DNA of 64,000 nt from Diospyros lotus (GCF_014633365.1 NC_068344.1:21033669-21097668), one strand, 5' to 3'. Positions 59,101 to 63,945 are shown, counted from the first letter of the stretch. The notes: a model not told the origin generated them from the letters alone. Translations and numbers: made by a program.

Positions 59101-62063
59101 CCACTAGCACATGCATCAGTTTCCAGCACAAAGGGTTTGCTGAAATCCGGCAACCCCAACGTGGGAACCTTGCTAACAGCTTGCTTAAGATCAACAAATG
59201 CTCTTTCTGCTTCTGAACTCCAATGAAACCCATCCTTCTTCAATAAATCTGTTAGGGGTCAACTGATAACCCCATAGTTTTTAACAAATTGGCGATAGTA
59301 GCCCGTCAGCCCCAGAAATCCCCTCAGCCTTCTTATATTGGTGGGTCGTGGCCAGCCTATCATGGCTGCCACTTTGTTGGGATCTGTGCTCACTCCAGTT
59401 TTTGATATGATGTGGCCCAAGTATTCCACTTGTTCTTGAGCAAAGGCACATTTGGACTCCTTAATATACAATTGATTGAATCTAAGGACCTCAAATGTGG
59501 CTCTTAAGTGGTAGATATGTTGATTAAAGGAGGGGCTGTAGATTAAGATATCATCGAAGAATACCAAAATGAATTTGCGGAGGTAGGGTTCAAAGATTCG
59601 GTTCATCAAAGATTGGAAAGTGGCTGGGGCGTTAGTTAAACCAAAAGGCATTACAAGAAATTCATAATGCCCTTGGTGGGTTTTGAAGGCTGTTTTGTGA
59701 ATATCTTCGAGTTTCATTCGAATTTGATGATAACCCGACCTAAGATCTAATTTGGTAAAAACAGTGGCATACTTAAGTTCATCAAGTAAATCTTCTACTA
59801 TGGGTATGGGAAATTTGTCTTTGATGGTTATGGAATTTAGTTGTCAATAATCAACACAAAATCTCCATGTTCCATCCTTCTTTTTGACAAGCAAAACAGG
59901 TGAGGCGAAAGGGTTGTTGCTGGGTTGGATGAGAGATTTACGTAACATATCCTTGATGATGAGCTCAATTTCAGATTTCTGTTTAGGGGAGTATCGGTAA
60001 GACCTTAGGTTCACAGGTTCAGATTGATGTTTCAAGTTAATAGAATGATCAAAGACTCTTTTGGGTGGAAGAGAATGGGGTTCAACAAAGAGGTCCTTAT
60101 ACTCAATTAAAAGTATATTAAGGGAGTCCAGTTCTTGTACCTTTCGCTGGCTGCATGTTTTGCTGCTGACCACCACACATACCTCTCCTTCTTGATTTGG
60201 GCCTTCCTCAGAAATTTCCACCGTATGGAGGGGGAAAAGTTGAGCCACTTTTGGAATTCTGCCCCTAAATAGCCTTCTTAGCCGTTTCCTTGGAATTCTG
60301 CCCCTGAACACCCCCATTTCCACATTGCCCGTCAGGACCTTTTTGCTGCCATCTTTTTTGAAAGTCACCTCCATCTTATTGAAATCGAAGCTGATTGGGC
60401 TCACTCCCTTCATCCAATCCACCCCCAGCACTATATCACACCCTCCTAGCTTATGCAGCCTAAGATCTGTTGAAAATCTTTCTCCATTCATCTCCCAGCA
60501 GAAACCTTTACAAGCCGATTGGCTCAACACTTTGTTGCCATTGGCAACTGTTACTGATAGGGGATTGGATAGGCTCATCTCACACCCCAGTCTTCTTGCC
60601 ACAGATTCATCCAAGAAGCTGTGGGTACTTCCACTACTATGAGAACCATGATCGGCTGATTGTTCACTCTTCCTTCCACCTTAATAACCTTGCTATTGTT
60701 CACCCCCTTCAAAGCATGCAAGGAGATTTCCCCTTGGTCCTCTTTCTCATTTTCCGAAGGTTCTTCTCCTTCTTCAGTTTCCTTGTCTTCCCCTTCCAAC
60801 AACAACAGCTGCCTCTTACACTTGTGTCCCACAAAATACTTATCCCCACATTTGTAGCATAAGCCCGCTACCCTCCTTTGCTCCATCAGTTTACCTCCTA
60901 GGTACTGTACTGGATTGGGGTTAGGTAGAGCCAGTACGCCTCTTCCGTTGGACCCCCCTTCCCTGGGTGCCAATCTATTCGCTTGCCATCCTCCTGATAT
61001 CACCCCCTTCATGTGATTCCTCTGTTTTTTTATCATTGCTTCAACGATCATTTCCTGCAGCCTTGCACCTTCTACTGCTTGCTTCACGGTCCGGGGCTGT
61101 AACATCTTTACCATAGGCCGCACCTCCTCCCCTAAACCGCTGATAAAACTTGAGACATAGTACTCCTCAGTTAACTGAGGGTTGTGCACCATCATCATCG
61201 ATCTCAGCTCCTCGAATTTTTGTTGATAGACCTGGACCGTTCCTTCTTGTTTGAGCTTATTAAACTCTTCGATTACATCCCTCATGCTTTTATCTCCGAA
61301 CCTCACACATAGGTCCTCTACAAACACACTCCAAGGGCTTCCCTCCTTAACCGCGAGCCATGCTCGATACCAAACATCTCCCATGTCATTCAAGTAAGCA
61401 GCAGCCAAGGTGATCTTCTGTTGTTCTGGAATTTGATATAGGGAGAAGACTCGCTCACACCTTCGTGTCCACCACCTCGGATTCTCTCCTTCGAACACTG
61501 GAATCTCGAGCTTCAGCATGGGGTAATTTGGGTTGTGCCGATTAGCCGGTGCTCCCTGCCTCCGTTCTCTTACATTCTCCCCCACCGTGTCTATCTCAAA
61601 CTCAAAATCCGACGTTCCTATCGGTCGCGGTTCTACCCCCACTCCGGGAGAGATGGGCTCCAGTCTTTCCCTCGGAGGAAACTCGGGTGATAGCCTTATG
61701 GGTTGTTGATTGGTGAACATGCGCGCAATCAACTGTATTTGCTCCATCAATTGTTCCCGCAACAAGTTGCTCTGCTCGCGACTTTCCACCCTCCAGCGTT
61801 GCATTGCTTGGTCGATTCGGGAATCCACTCCAGCTCCAATAGAAATTTCGAGCGTTCCCATCCGATTTTGCATCTCTGTTATGGTTGCCGTCACTTGCTG
61901 AAGCTGAGACTCCATTTGCTTCATCTACGTTCCGTCGGCCATGATTACGATTTCTTGTGAGTACCTTTGTCACCCAAGAGTTGCTCTGATACCAAGATTG
62001 TCAGCTCCCCGAAGCGGACAATGGTTTCCGATTGCACAGTGAAATGAGAACACAGCAAGAATT

Positions 62064-62112
<49 letters not shown>

Positions 62113-63327
62113 ATCCAAGATTCTTTGATAATTTCCGTACATAACCATAGAAAAGGATTCAGCATATATATAGCTGGATCCTTATCCTTCAGTGGGCTGT
62201 AACCGCCCACATGCATGAGAATGTACATGCTGCTATTTCAGCAACTGATTTAGTACCACTCTCATAGCTAGCTAATATCAAATACTTTCTTTCTACCCCT
62301 AACTACCGATAATTGCACTGCTACCCCGTTGCAACAGTTTTATTACATGACATCAACTTTCTGGCTGTGTTGTCTGTCATGTTAGCGTATAATCTTAGTT
62401 TGACCTTCACATGAACCTCCCATGTTAAAAATTGTTAATACCATGAACTTAGGTGAGACTTCATAGCAAAATCCGTTGAAGCTTACTTTAGTGAAAGCTT
62501 CATATAAATAGTTGAGAGGTTTTGAGGAAAGTCCATTTTGGGTTGTCTTATTATCTATAGTGTTTATCAAGTTTTGTATGATTTAATTAAACTACCAAAT
62601 TAATTTAAGACATTAAATTCATTTTCCAGGTTATGAAAAGGGCCTGGCTAGGTACTCCCCAGGCCATAGGAAGTTGGGAACAAAACATCACTTTAAAACG
62701 AAATCAAATTGAAGAAATTGATTTATTTGGTGAATTATATAAAATGGTCCAACAATAAAGAACTTTTTTTTTTGCTAATTAACAATGAGGAACTTATGAT
62801 TAGTTGATAATATTAGTACTGGTGAAGAGGGTTGTGAAAGATTCCTTTGGCAGTTTCTTTAACAGCTAATTCTTGTCACATAGACCTTGTTTTTAGAACT
62901 TCTATTTCAAGAATTATCGGGAGGGATTTATGTCACCACAAACAAAGGGTAAGGCATATTGGTTGAAGTAGATTCTTCTTTGCATTTAATCAAAATCCCT
63001 TCCCAAACTGTACAGGCTTCTAAATTAAGATGGAGACATGATGACACAAGATATTAAGTAGCTATGTTTTTTAGCTCTATTTTTAGAAATATTTAATTAT
63101 TCCATAATATTTTTATACTATGTTTCTCTATAGCAGCCAATATTATATCATGCCACTTATTGTAGGAAAAGTTGATGCCTTCTTATTTATTCGTTAATTA
63201 GTACTTCAGTGTTCCAATTTCCCGGTATTTGCACTTATATTTGTGCTTCCTTTTTGTTCTGACAGCACCACACAGTGGAATGAACTTTGGGCCAAATGGA
63301 GCCGGAGGAAAGTTTCAGAGCAATAAG
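14105..63327 (+). CDS. KH-domain RNA-binding protein, BTR1/NOVA-like (5' five exons; continues beyond the window)
   Basis: The joined exons 14105-14186, 15988-16226, 16304-16410, 36974-37167 and 63266-63327 give 228 codons with every junction at GT..AG and in phase. Residues 1-28 are a Ser/Pro-rich leader ([20 protein letters not shown]). Residues about 33-107 form KH1, with the RNA-gripping GxxG loop as VIGKGGSTI and [16 protein letters not shown] downstream. Residues about 118-195 form KH2, with [12 protein letters not shown], then [19 protein letters not shown] linker of HYSQSSS and Gly/Asn-rich sequence follows. The arrangement matches plant BTR1-type proteins, which have three KH domains; the third should lie after 64000. 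The family binds single-stranded RNA; in Arabidopsis BTR1 is linked to binding of plant viral RNA, but the role here is inferred. No stop or frameshift is visible, and both GxxG loops are intact, so the gene is probably expressed despite 20.6- and 26.1-kb introns. Confidence 0.9.
15988..16226 (+). CDS. KH gene exon 2 (KH1 domain)
   Basis: The acceptor TTTTCTTTTCAG ends at 15987 and the donor GAG/GTAATA is at 16227. The exon completes a Glu codon from exon 1 and encodes the whole first KH domain, with VIGKGGSTI as the GxxG loop and [10 protein letters not shown] in the last strand. It ends at phase 0. Confidence 0.9.
16304..16410 (+). CDS. KH gene exon 3 (start of KH2)
   Basis: The acceptor TTTGTCAG ends at 16303; the donor ATAAA/GTACGG is at 16411. 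It encodes [20 protein letters not shown] and then the KH2 loop [11 protein letters not shown]. Two bases of a Lys codon remain for exon 4, 20.6 kb downstream. Confidence 0.9.
16549..17285. mobile_element. Non-autonomous DNA element with long imperfect terminal inverted repeats (MULE-like)
   Basis: The left end around AAAACTTTAATAAAACAAAG, CTAACTATTTAGGGATC and CTCTTAGTGCCA matches the inverted right end around AAAATTTTAACAAAACAAAG, CTAACTATCTAAGGATC and CTCTTGGTGCCA. Similarity continues, more weakly, for over 100 bp (for example TGGCCCAAGACCCA against GGCCAGGCAAGACCCA). Long imperfect TIRs around a short non-coding core suggest a Mutator-like MITE. I could not define a target duplication, so ends are approximate. 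Confidence 0.6.
17286..17894. other. KH gene intron 3, no recognisable element
   Basis: This is T-rich intronic sequence between the long-TIR element and Copia O1. No coding signal or repeat structure is seen. Confidence 0.6.
18445..19288 (+). pseudogene. O1 Gag, degenerate
   Basis: The frame starts [20 protein letters not shown] and continues [13 protein letters not shown], as in the UBN2-type Gag of TNT1-like Copia elements, which coats the element RNA. In-frame stops occur near 18622, 18769, 18818, 18931 and 19122, and the end is frameshifted. A zinc knuckle near 19155-19197 reads [14 protein letters not shown]; the expected histidine of the C-X2-C-X4-H-X4-C motif is asparagine. O2 shows the same change. 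Confidence 0.75.
19289..20330 (+). pseudogene. O1 protease and integrase N-terminal part, cut by I1
   Basis: [12 protein letters not shown] near 19315 is the aspartic protease active site (DSG). [16 protein letters not shown] is the pre-integrase zinc-binding region, then YIHSDLWGP and FLSIIDDY carry the first two integrase acidic residues, and IRTDNGLEF precedes the third. A stop at 19913 and breaks near 20120-20190 interrupt it. The last part, [27 protein letters not shown], ends exactly where I1 was inserted (after 20330) and resumes at about 25472. Confidence 0.8.
20700..21984 (+). pseudogene. I1 Gag and protease
   Basis: Starting [16 protein letters not shown], the frame has two early TAG stops (near 20766 and 20778). 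It then stays open as [20 protein letters not shown] through [20 protein letters not shown], a UBN2_3-type Gag. A knuckle-like segment [20 protein letters not shown] near 21500 lacks the second cysteine. A TAG at 21702 separates it from the protease part in the same frame, where [13 protein letters not shown] (near 21855) is the catalytic Asp motif. Confidence 0.85.
22180..23565 (+). pseudogene. I1 integrase
   Basis: [18 protein letters not shown] and CDHCILAKQ form the HHCC zinc-binding domain. [12 protein letters not shown] and [13 protein letters not shown] supply the two catalytic aspartates, and [18 protein letters not shown] the glutamate. [24 protein letters not shown] is the usual Copia integrase C-terminal region. 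A TAA at 22633 and a short frame gap to 22672 break it between the second Asp and the Glu. This enzyme would insert the cDNA into the genome. Confidence 0.9.
23587..25139 (+). pseudogene. I1 reverse transcriptase and RNase H
   Basis: The RT part (23587-24480) has [74 protein letters not shown] and the catalytic YVDD in [19 protein letters not shown] at 24478 and a one-base shift near 24545 lead into the RNase H frame (24552-25139), with [33 protein letters not shown] and [13 protein letters not shown]. The end, RMRDIYSLA, is followed at once by the polypurine tract and LTR. Confidence 0.92.
25472..26060 (+). pseudogene. O1 integrase C-terminal part (continuation after I1)
   Basis: The interrupted frame resumes with [19 protein letters not shown], then [19 protein letters not shown] and an acidic linker ([19 protein letters not shown]). 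It continues to RDRQKRKV, a basic stretch also present in O2. A frameshift near 25970 and TAG stops prevent read-through into the RT. Confidence 0.8.
26078..27530 (+). pseudogene. O1 reverse transcriptase and RNase H
   Basis: RT motifs are [67 protein letters not shown] and the catalytic [13 protein letters not shown] (near 26635). In-frame stops lie at 26684, 26990, 27028 and 27056. RNase H follows with [45 protein letters not shown], a TAG, and [16 protein letters not shown]. It would copy the element RNA to cDNA if intact. Confidence 0.9.
28070..28738. other. KH intron 3 sequence with an inverted LINE-tail scrap
   Basis: This is mostly unassigned intronic sequence. Around 28660-28700 the words CAAGCTTTAATCCCACTAGGTGG resemble the inverted 3' tail of plant LINEs. 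An A run is present near 28467-28479. Confidence 0.4.
28739..30190 (+). mobile_element. LINE 3' remnant (reverse transcriptase C-terminus), split by a hAT element
   Basis: Translated blocks match the C-terminal part of plant LINE reverse transcriptases: [20 protein letters not shown] (near 28745), [21 protein letters not shown] and [15 protein letters not shown] (28976-29197). After the inserted 714-bp element comes a decayed [15 protein letters not shown] tail (30001-30190). Frames shift between blocks, so it is a fossil. The end has repeated GTTATTGTTTGT words, LINE-like, rather than a clean poly(A). Confidence 0.7.
29283..29996. mobile_element. Non-autonomous hAT element, 714 bp, inside the LINE remnant
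   Basis: The left end CAGTGTTCTAAAA and inverted right end CAGTGTGTTCTAAAACGCG form the TIR. The 8-bp flanks CCATGAGG (29275-29282) and TCATGAGG (29997-30004) match at 7 of 8. The ends carry GGCCTAGGCG/CGCCTAGCGC words seen in common plant hAT MITEs. The core has a TA-rich run (about 29706-29900). It has no real coding capacity; an apparent frame at 29478-29765 is simple sequence. Confidence 0.8.
30191..30631. other. Unassigned intron sequence
   Basis: No coding or repeat signal can be supported. The sequence seems to resume at 34350 on the other side of the solo LTR. Confidence 0.4.
30632..34349 (-). mobile_element. Long solo LTR, minus orientation, split by an 853-bp hAT element
   Basis: On the minus strand it begins TGTTGAGAAATTTG (34349) and ends CTTGGGTGATCTTTCA (30632), preceded by a run of 14 C (the G run at 30649-30662). 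Flanks GTTTA and GTTTC match at four of five bases. A TATA box TATAAAAGGCC is near 32030 on the minus strand. Downstream are the conserved GGTAGTGGACTAGACAG phrase and internal near-repeats of GTTCCTACCTAGCCCGTAAAA type. Without the hAT insert it is about 2.86 kb. The 3' half is homologous to the 2192-11735 LTR. The U3 carries dozens of TCGAGTA-type words (about 32270-34030). Confidence 0.75.
32887..33739. mobile_element. Non-autonomous hAT element, 853 bp
   Basis: The left end CAAGGTTGTTAAAATC and inverted right end CATTGTTGTTAAAATC form the TIR, with a perfect 8-bp duplication TCCATACT at 32879-32886 and 33740-33747. Both subterminal regions are rich in AAATCGTAAAATCGTA words. The interior repeats AATTTAGAGGCAAAATATA and ATCAAGT/TTAAATCAAG words. 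It has no coding capacity. Confidence 0.88.
34350..34857. other. Unassigned sequence beyond the solo LTR
   Basis: A frame with phrases such as [19 protein letters not shown] (near 34480-34540) hints at an old retroelement gene, but I cannot assign it. No intact frame is present. Confidence 0.3.
34858..35387. mobile_element. hAT-like MITE, 530 bp
   Basis: The left end TAGGGGTGTTCA matches the inverted right end TAGGGGCGTTCA. Eight-base flanks GTTACCTC (34850-34857) and GTTGCCTT (35388-35395) match at 6 of 8, with both differences transitions. The interior has GGTCTGGTC-type words and is non-coding. TAGGGGTGTTCA ends are common in plant hAT MITEs. Confidence 0.75.
35614..35847 (-). mobile_element. 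Short Copia-type LTR (234 bp) with primer binding site, minus orientation
   Basis: On the minus strand the segment begins TGTTGTTAAGAG (35847) and ends CTCCTACA (35614), followed at once by TGGTATCAAAGC (35613-35602), a primer binding site. This makes it a 5' LTR. The leader sequence continues to about 35396 and is then lost. No partner LTR is visible. Confidence 0.65.
35857..36499. mobile_element. AT-rich element with imperfect terminal inverted repeats
   Basis: The left TTTGCCACATCATCCAAATT then AAAATCTAAAAAAATATTT matches the inverted right end TTTGCCACACGATATCCATTTGG then AAATCTAAGAAAAATATTT, about 65 bp in all. The interior repeats TTTTGTATAAA and its complement many times, so the whole could fold back on itself. 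Superfamily not determined and no clear target duplication. Confidence 0.5.
36504..36973. other. End of KH intron 3
   Basis: AT-rich intron sequence leading to the exon 4 acceptor. No element recognised. Confidence 0.6.
36974..37167 (+). CDS. KH gene exon 4 (rest of KH2)
   Basis: The acceptor TTGAGCAG ends at 36973. The first base completes the Lys codon left open by exon 3, giving [15 protein letters not shown] and [20 protein letters not shown]. The donor is GCAG/GTATGG at 37168. The phase fit and the continuous KH2 fold show that this distant exon belongs to the same gene. Confidence 0.9.
37168..38558. other. Start of KH intron 4, no recognisable element
   Basis: Typical T-rich plant intron sequence without coding frames or terminal repeats. 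Confidence 0.6.
38559..39346 (-). mobile_element. Copia-type LTR, minus orientation, boundaries approximate
   Basis: On the minus strand it begins TGTTGAAATCTATAG at 39346. A TATA box TATAAATAGAGGG lies near 39018, and the 3' part has AACCGAACCAGGATAAACATT. It appears to end near TTGGTTCCCATCA (38559). An RNase H tail fragment lies immediately upstream (39347-39490), which makes this a 3' LTR. No matching 5' LTR is seen. Confidence 0.55.
39347..39490 (-). pseudogene. Copia RNase H C-terminal scrap
   Basis: On the minus strand the frame reads [20 protein letters not shown] and then [19 protein letters not shown]. It resembles the TKHIDVRxHFIR segment that closes TNT1-like RNase H domains. It directly precedes the 38559-39346 LTR. 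Confidence 0.55.
39491..41039. other. Unassigned, probably decayed retroelement sequence
   Basis: No frame longer than about 70 codons, and none with a recognisable motif. The position between two minus-strand Copia fragments suggests eroded Pol sequence. Confidence 0.35.
41040..41480 (-). pseudogene. Copia E0 reverse transcriptase/RNase H fragment
   Basis: The minus-strand frame at 41427-41125 reads [11 protein letters not shown], then [20 protein letters not shown] and SLNYGMH. This is the conserved junction between RT and RNase H in Copia elements. It decays soon afterwards. It belongs with the integrase fragments of E0 flanking O2. Confidence 0.7.
42367..43330 (+). pseudogene. I2 Gag
   Basis: The frame starts [18 protein letters not shown]. 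Broken blocks read [46 protein letters not shown] and [16 protein letters not shown], like the I1 Gag. A knuckle-like [20 protein letters not shown] lies near 43175. At least two stops and two frame changes are present. Confidence 0.75.
43338..45120 (+). pseudogene. I2 protease and integrase, split by a TRIM
   Basis: [13 protein letters not shown] (near 43455) aligns with the protease active site but has Phe for Thr/Ser after the Asp. [16 protein letters not shown] and [12 protein letters not shown] form the zinc-binding domain. [16 protein letters not shown] and FISFIDDHT carry the two Asp residues, with stops near 44134 and 44165. After the [24 protein letters not shown] and [12 protein letters not shown] lead to the Glu region. 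A frameshift near 44727 starts the C-terminal decay. Confidence 0.85.
44245..44579 (+). mobile_element. TRIM (terminal-repeat retrotransposon in miniature), 335 bp
   Basis: Two 116-bp LTRs (44245-44360 and 44464-44579) begin TGTTGAGAATCCCACAT and end CTTCTCACA, with a CTATATATAAG TATA-like box in each. Between them are a primer binding site TGGTATCAGAGC (44361-44372) and a polypurine tract GGGGGGGAG ending at 44463. AAAAT flanks both ends (44240-44244 and 44580-44584). The 103-bp interior has no coding capacity, so it would need another element's enzymes. The LTRs differ at 8 of 116 positions. Confidence 0.95.
45166..47095 (+). pseudogene. I2 reverse transcriptase and RNase H
   Basis: The RT frame (45502-46125) shows [60 protein letters not shown] and SLYGLKQS, with several residues lost after it. 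A 23-bp direct duplication at 46101-46146 shifts the frame just before the catalytic YVDD (near 46151). RT continues at 46183-46623 ([27 protein letters not shown]). A decayed RNase H follows ([12 protein letters not shown] near 46750, [16 protein letters not shown] near 46928). Confidence 0.88.
47730..47808 (-). other. O2 polypurine tract and 3' untranslated spacer
   Basis: Between the RNase H stop and the 3' LTR the minus strand carries ATGGTGGAGAATT directly against the LTR. O1 has the near-identical ATGGTGGAGAAAT in the same place. Confidence 0.7.
47809..49450 (-). pseudogene. O2 reverse transcriptase and RNase H
   Basis: Minus-strand blocks in order: [78 protein letters not shown] and the catalytic [13 protein letters not shown] (near 48745). 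Then come [59 protein letters not shown] and [18 protein letters not shown], ending VQDT at 47809. Stops and frameshifts occur near 48240, 48600, 48880 and 49135. Confidence 0.88.
49519..50880 (-). pseudogene. O2 pre-integrase and integrase
   Basis: Minus-strand phrases are [14 protein letters not shown] and [20 protein letters not shown] (zinc-binding region), then [40 protein letters not shown] and [20 protein letters not shown] (second Asp and Glu region). The C-terminal part reads [20 protein letters not shown] and [19 protein letters not shown]. The frame is interrupted near 49870 and 50220 and is poorly preserved upstream of 50450. Confidence 0.85.
50881..51749 (-). pseudogene. O2 Gag and protease
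   Basis: On the minus strand Gag starts [20 protein letters not shown] (51749) and includes [19 protein letters not shown] and [20 protein letters not shown], as in TNT1-type Gag. The zinc knuckle near 51055 reads [14 protein letters not shown], with Asn at the usual His. The protease active site [12 protein letters not shown] is near 50890. Stops and frameshifts lie near 51424, 51220 and 51070. Confidence 0.8.
51859..52940. mobile_element. Non-autonomous hAT element, 1082 bp, in the O2 5' LTR
   Basis: The left end CAGTGCCGGTCCT and inverted right end CAGGCCCGACCCT form the TIR, followed inward by GGGCTC/GGGCCC words. A perfect 8-bp duplication CACACACT flanks it (51851-51858 and 52941-52948). 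The interior is AT-rich and contains a second MITE (52010-52573). No coding capacity. Confidence 0.88.
52010..52573. mobile_element. hAT-like MITE, 564 bp, nested in the 51859-52940 element
   Basis: The left end TAGAGTTGACAATTTTG pairs with the inverted right end TAAGGGTGGCAATACGGG. A perfect 8-bp duplication CATTCAAG flanks it (52002-52009 and 52574-52581). The interior is full of ACACGACACG, AACGGGTTAA and GGTTCGGGTT words that could form hairpins. It is non-coding. Confidence 0.88.
54059..55051 (+). pseudogene. G1 Gypsy Gag
   Basis: The frame opens [18 protein letters not shown] with a TGA near 54151, then [16 protein letters not shown]. After a shift, [20 protein letters not shown] and [12 protein letters not shown] show the retrotrans_gag core, and [16 protein letters not shown] (54825-55052) its C-terminal helices. 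A zinc knuckle [10 protein letters not shown], stop, NECPQR lies near 55149. Confidence 0.75.
55140..56420 (+). pseudogene. G1 Gypsy protease and reverse transcriptase N-terminal part
   Basis: [15 protein letters not shown] near 55420 is the aspartic protease motif. The open frame 55548-56156 covers the protease-RT linker ([17 protein letters not shown]) to LTPKKDGS, with a TAG at 56154. RT goes on as [33 protein letters not shown] and VMPFGLT. The last motif is duplicated by an exact 18-bp tandem repeat (56347-56382). The sequence ends at FMRLMNHES; the YxDD catalytic box is missing. Confidence 0.8.
56421..56918. other. KH intron 4 sequence, partly duplicated at 62353-62525
   Basis: Phrases such as CTTTCTGGTTGTGTTGTCTC, ATGTTATACCATGAACTT and CATATAAATAGTTGA (56703-56873) recur, diverged, just right of Gypsy G2. 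No coding signal. Confidence 0.6.
57317..58927 (-). CDS. G2 integrase with C-terminal chromodomain (longest open frame of the window)
   Basis: This is a 536-codon uninterrupted frame on the minus strand. It begins in the end of RNase H ([20 protein letters not shown]) and passes [15 protein letters not shown]. The zinc-binding domain ([26 protein letters not shown] in part) is followed by the DDE core: [37 protein letters not shown] and [19 protein letters not shown]. The C-terminal [20 protein letters not shown] and [11 protein letters not shown] lead to a chromodomain ([30 protein letters not shown]). In plant chromoviruses this domain steers insertion toward particular chromatin. It is the best preserved gene of the element, but no intact start joins it to Gag. 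Confidence 0.9.
   Translation of the reverse strand: MRVLKFLLQQRLNTHLQQKGMTKLMGLDYSIQYRKGKENKAADALSRCFEEGQVATVTVVMPDWCQEVSASYEADGTTKELLQQLVINPTARVGYTLANSIIRYQGRMVLGNDMQLKNKVIAALHNSPMGGHSGIVNTYHKVRQLFQWPGLKKEVMEFVMGYDKCKRCKIENVAYPGLLQPLNIPGGPWESISMDFIEGLPRSEGRDSIMVIVDRFTKYSHFVGLSHSYTAREIAEIFMDQIVALHGVPKAIISDRDKIFTSLFWKELMQLLGVKLNMSTAYHPESNGQTERVNQSLEMYLRCLCFLQPKSWFKWLWWYNSCHHSAIKRSPFEALYSYKPPLLPGVGETSSVAALDTYLQQRQQALQLIKTELANSRNRMKQFADRRRSDRQFQEGERVYLKLHPRHLKSLSSGPISKLQPKYYGPFLIIAKVGSAAYKLQLPENSNIHPVFHVSLLKKSVAEQQVSPTLPNFIQEVEQPKEPRAILDKRVIYKDGAPIPQVLVNWSSIHTNNNTWEYLPDLLNQFPRAASLLSIS
58827..59243 (-). pseudogene. G2 RNase H
   Basis: The minus-strand frame reads [20 protein letters not shown], then [32 protein letters not shown] and [20 protein letters not shown], then KTDHES. 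This is a standard Ty3/Gypsy RNase H with its catalytic Asp and Glu. A one-base insertion near 58918 moves the rest (LKFLLQQRL) into the integrase frame. Confidence 0.9.
59259..60640 (-). pseudogene. G2 protease and reverse transcriptase
   Basis: In the shifted frame [17 protein letters not shown] is the protease core, followed by [22 protein letters not shown] has [39 protein letters not shown] (then a TGA at 59844), [34 protein letters not shown] and the catalytic FFDDILIYS (near 59550). [19 protein letters not shown] closes it, before another TGA at 59259. The catalytic Asp codon of the protease is the one hit by the deletion. Confidence 0.9.
60575..61942 (-). pseudogene. G2 Gag
   Basis: An ATG at 61942 is followed by a TAG five codons later, and the main open frame starts at 61924 ([20 protein letters not shown], a coiled coil). 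The retrotrans_gag domain has [32 protein letters not shown] and [20 protein letters not shown]. The nucleocapsid knuckle [14 protein letters not shown] is near 60855, then an acidic linker. At about 60640 a one-base loss falls in the protease active-site codon, so this frame ends early at 60575. Confidence 0.9.
62358..63265. other. KH intron 4 sequence up to exon 5
   Basis: The first 170 bases repeat, in diverged form, intron sequence left of G2 (56703-56880). The rest is T-rich intron without elements I can name. Confidence 0.6.
63266..63327 (+). CDS. KH gene exon 5 (Gly/Asn-rich linker)
   Basis: The acceptor TTCTGACAG ends at 63265 and the donor AATAAG/GTCCAT is at 63328. The 62 bases encode [21 protein letters not shown] in the phase left by exon 4. 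The Gly/Asn-rich composition matches the linker between KH2 and KH3 in this family. Assignment rests on phase, splice sites and composition. Confidence 0.75.
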
Positions 63328-63778
63328 GTCCATTATCTCCTTTTACTATGTTGTTAGTAGCTGTCATCAATGATTTTTGTGTAGTCACATTCCTTCTTGT
63401 TGTACTTAATTTAGTAGCTCGTTAATAAGACATTTGTTTCTTCTGAAGCAATACACATGCCAAGATATGGTTCATAAAAATTTGCATTCTTAACATTGCC
63501 AGAATTTTTGGTGGCATGCTAAATGCTTCACCTTAGCCTAAACAATGAAATTACAGCTGGTTGTCAGTTCATAACTAGTTCTATAAGTAAGTTTTTCTTA
63601 TTTCCTTTTCTCTTAATCTCAATGCATGTTAAATGTTAATTAGGGTACAAGTGAAGTGATTGTCCTTTTTCTTAGAAGCTTATAAGTCATCTTATCTTTT
63701 CTGGTGGACTTGCCTGAACTAAATCTTTGCAGTTTTAAAAGAAAAAAATAATATAACTGTTTGATTGGCAAAATTGAT
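63328..63778. other. KH gene intron 5, first part
   Basis: Begins with the donor GTCCAT. No coding or repeat signal is seen up to the LINE-tail scrap. Confidence 0.5.
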
Positions 63779-63945
63779 AAGCAACATTAATTCCACTATG
63801 TGGGATCAGCTATTTGAATTCTGGCTCACTAGTTATTTTTATCTATGACCCTATCTTCTATATGACCCTTATAACTCTTATATTCCCTAAGATCCATTAA
63901 GTTTTTCTCTACCTCTTCTGCTAAACACGCAAAATTGATAAACAA
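63779..63945 (-). mobile_element. LINE 3' end scrap, inverted
   Basis: AATTCCACTATGTGGGATCAGCTATTTGAATTC is a diverged form of the ATTCCACTAAGTGGGGTCGGCTA phrase that marks inverted plant LINE tails. On the minus strand, further in, RRGRENL resembles the RGRPKKT tail motif of plant LINE RTs. Short and decayed. Confidence 0.45.

Larger units (their letters stand above)
56919..62352 (-). mobile_element. Ty3/Gypsy chromovirus G2, 5434 bp, minus strand
   Basis: LTRs 56919-57286 (368 bp) and 61999-62352 (354 bp) begin TGTCAGCTCC and end TTACATGACA as read on the plus strand. TCAAC flanks the element (56914-56918 and 62353-62357). The primer binding site TTGGTATCAGAGC lies at 61995-61983 on the minus strand and the polypurine tract AAAGGGGG at about 57290. 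The LTRs differ at about 9 of 300 alignable positions, plus a GA microsatellite length difference. Gag, protease, RT, RNase H, integrase and a C-terminal chromodomain follow in order. The short length and chromodomain suggest a Reina-type chromovirus (inference). Confidence 0.95.

Noticed and set aside
61945..62228. Minus-strand frames with long Ser-Leu repeats
   Set aside because: Created by the GA microsatellite in the G2 LTR.
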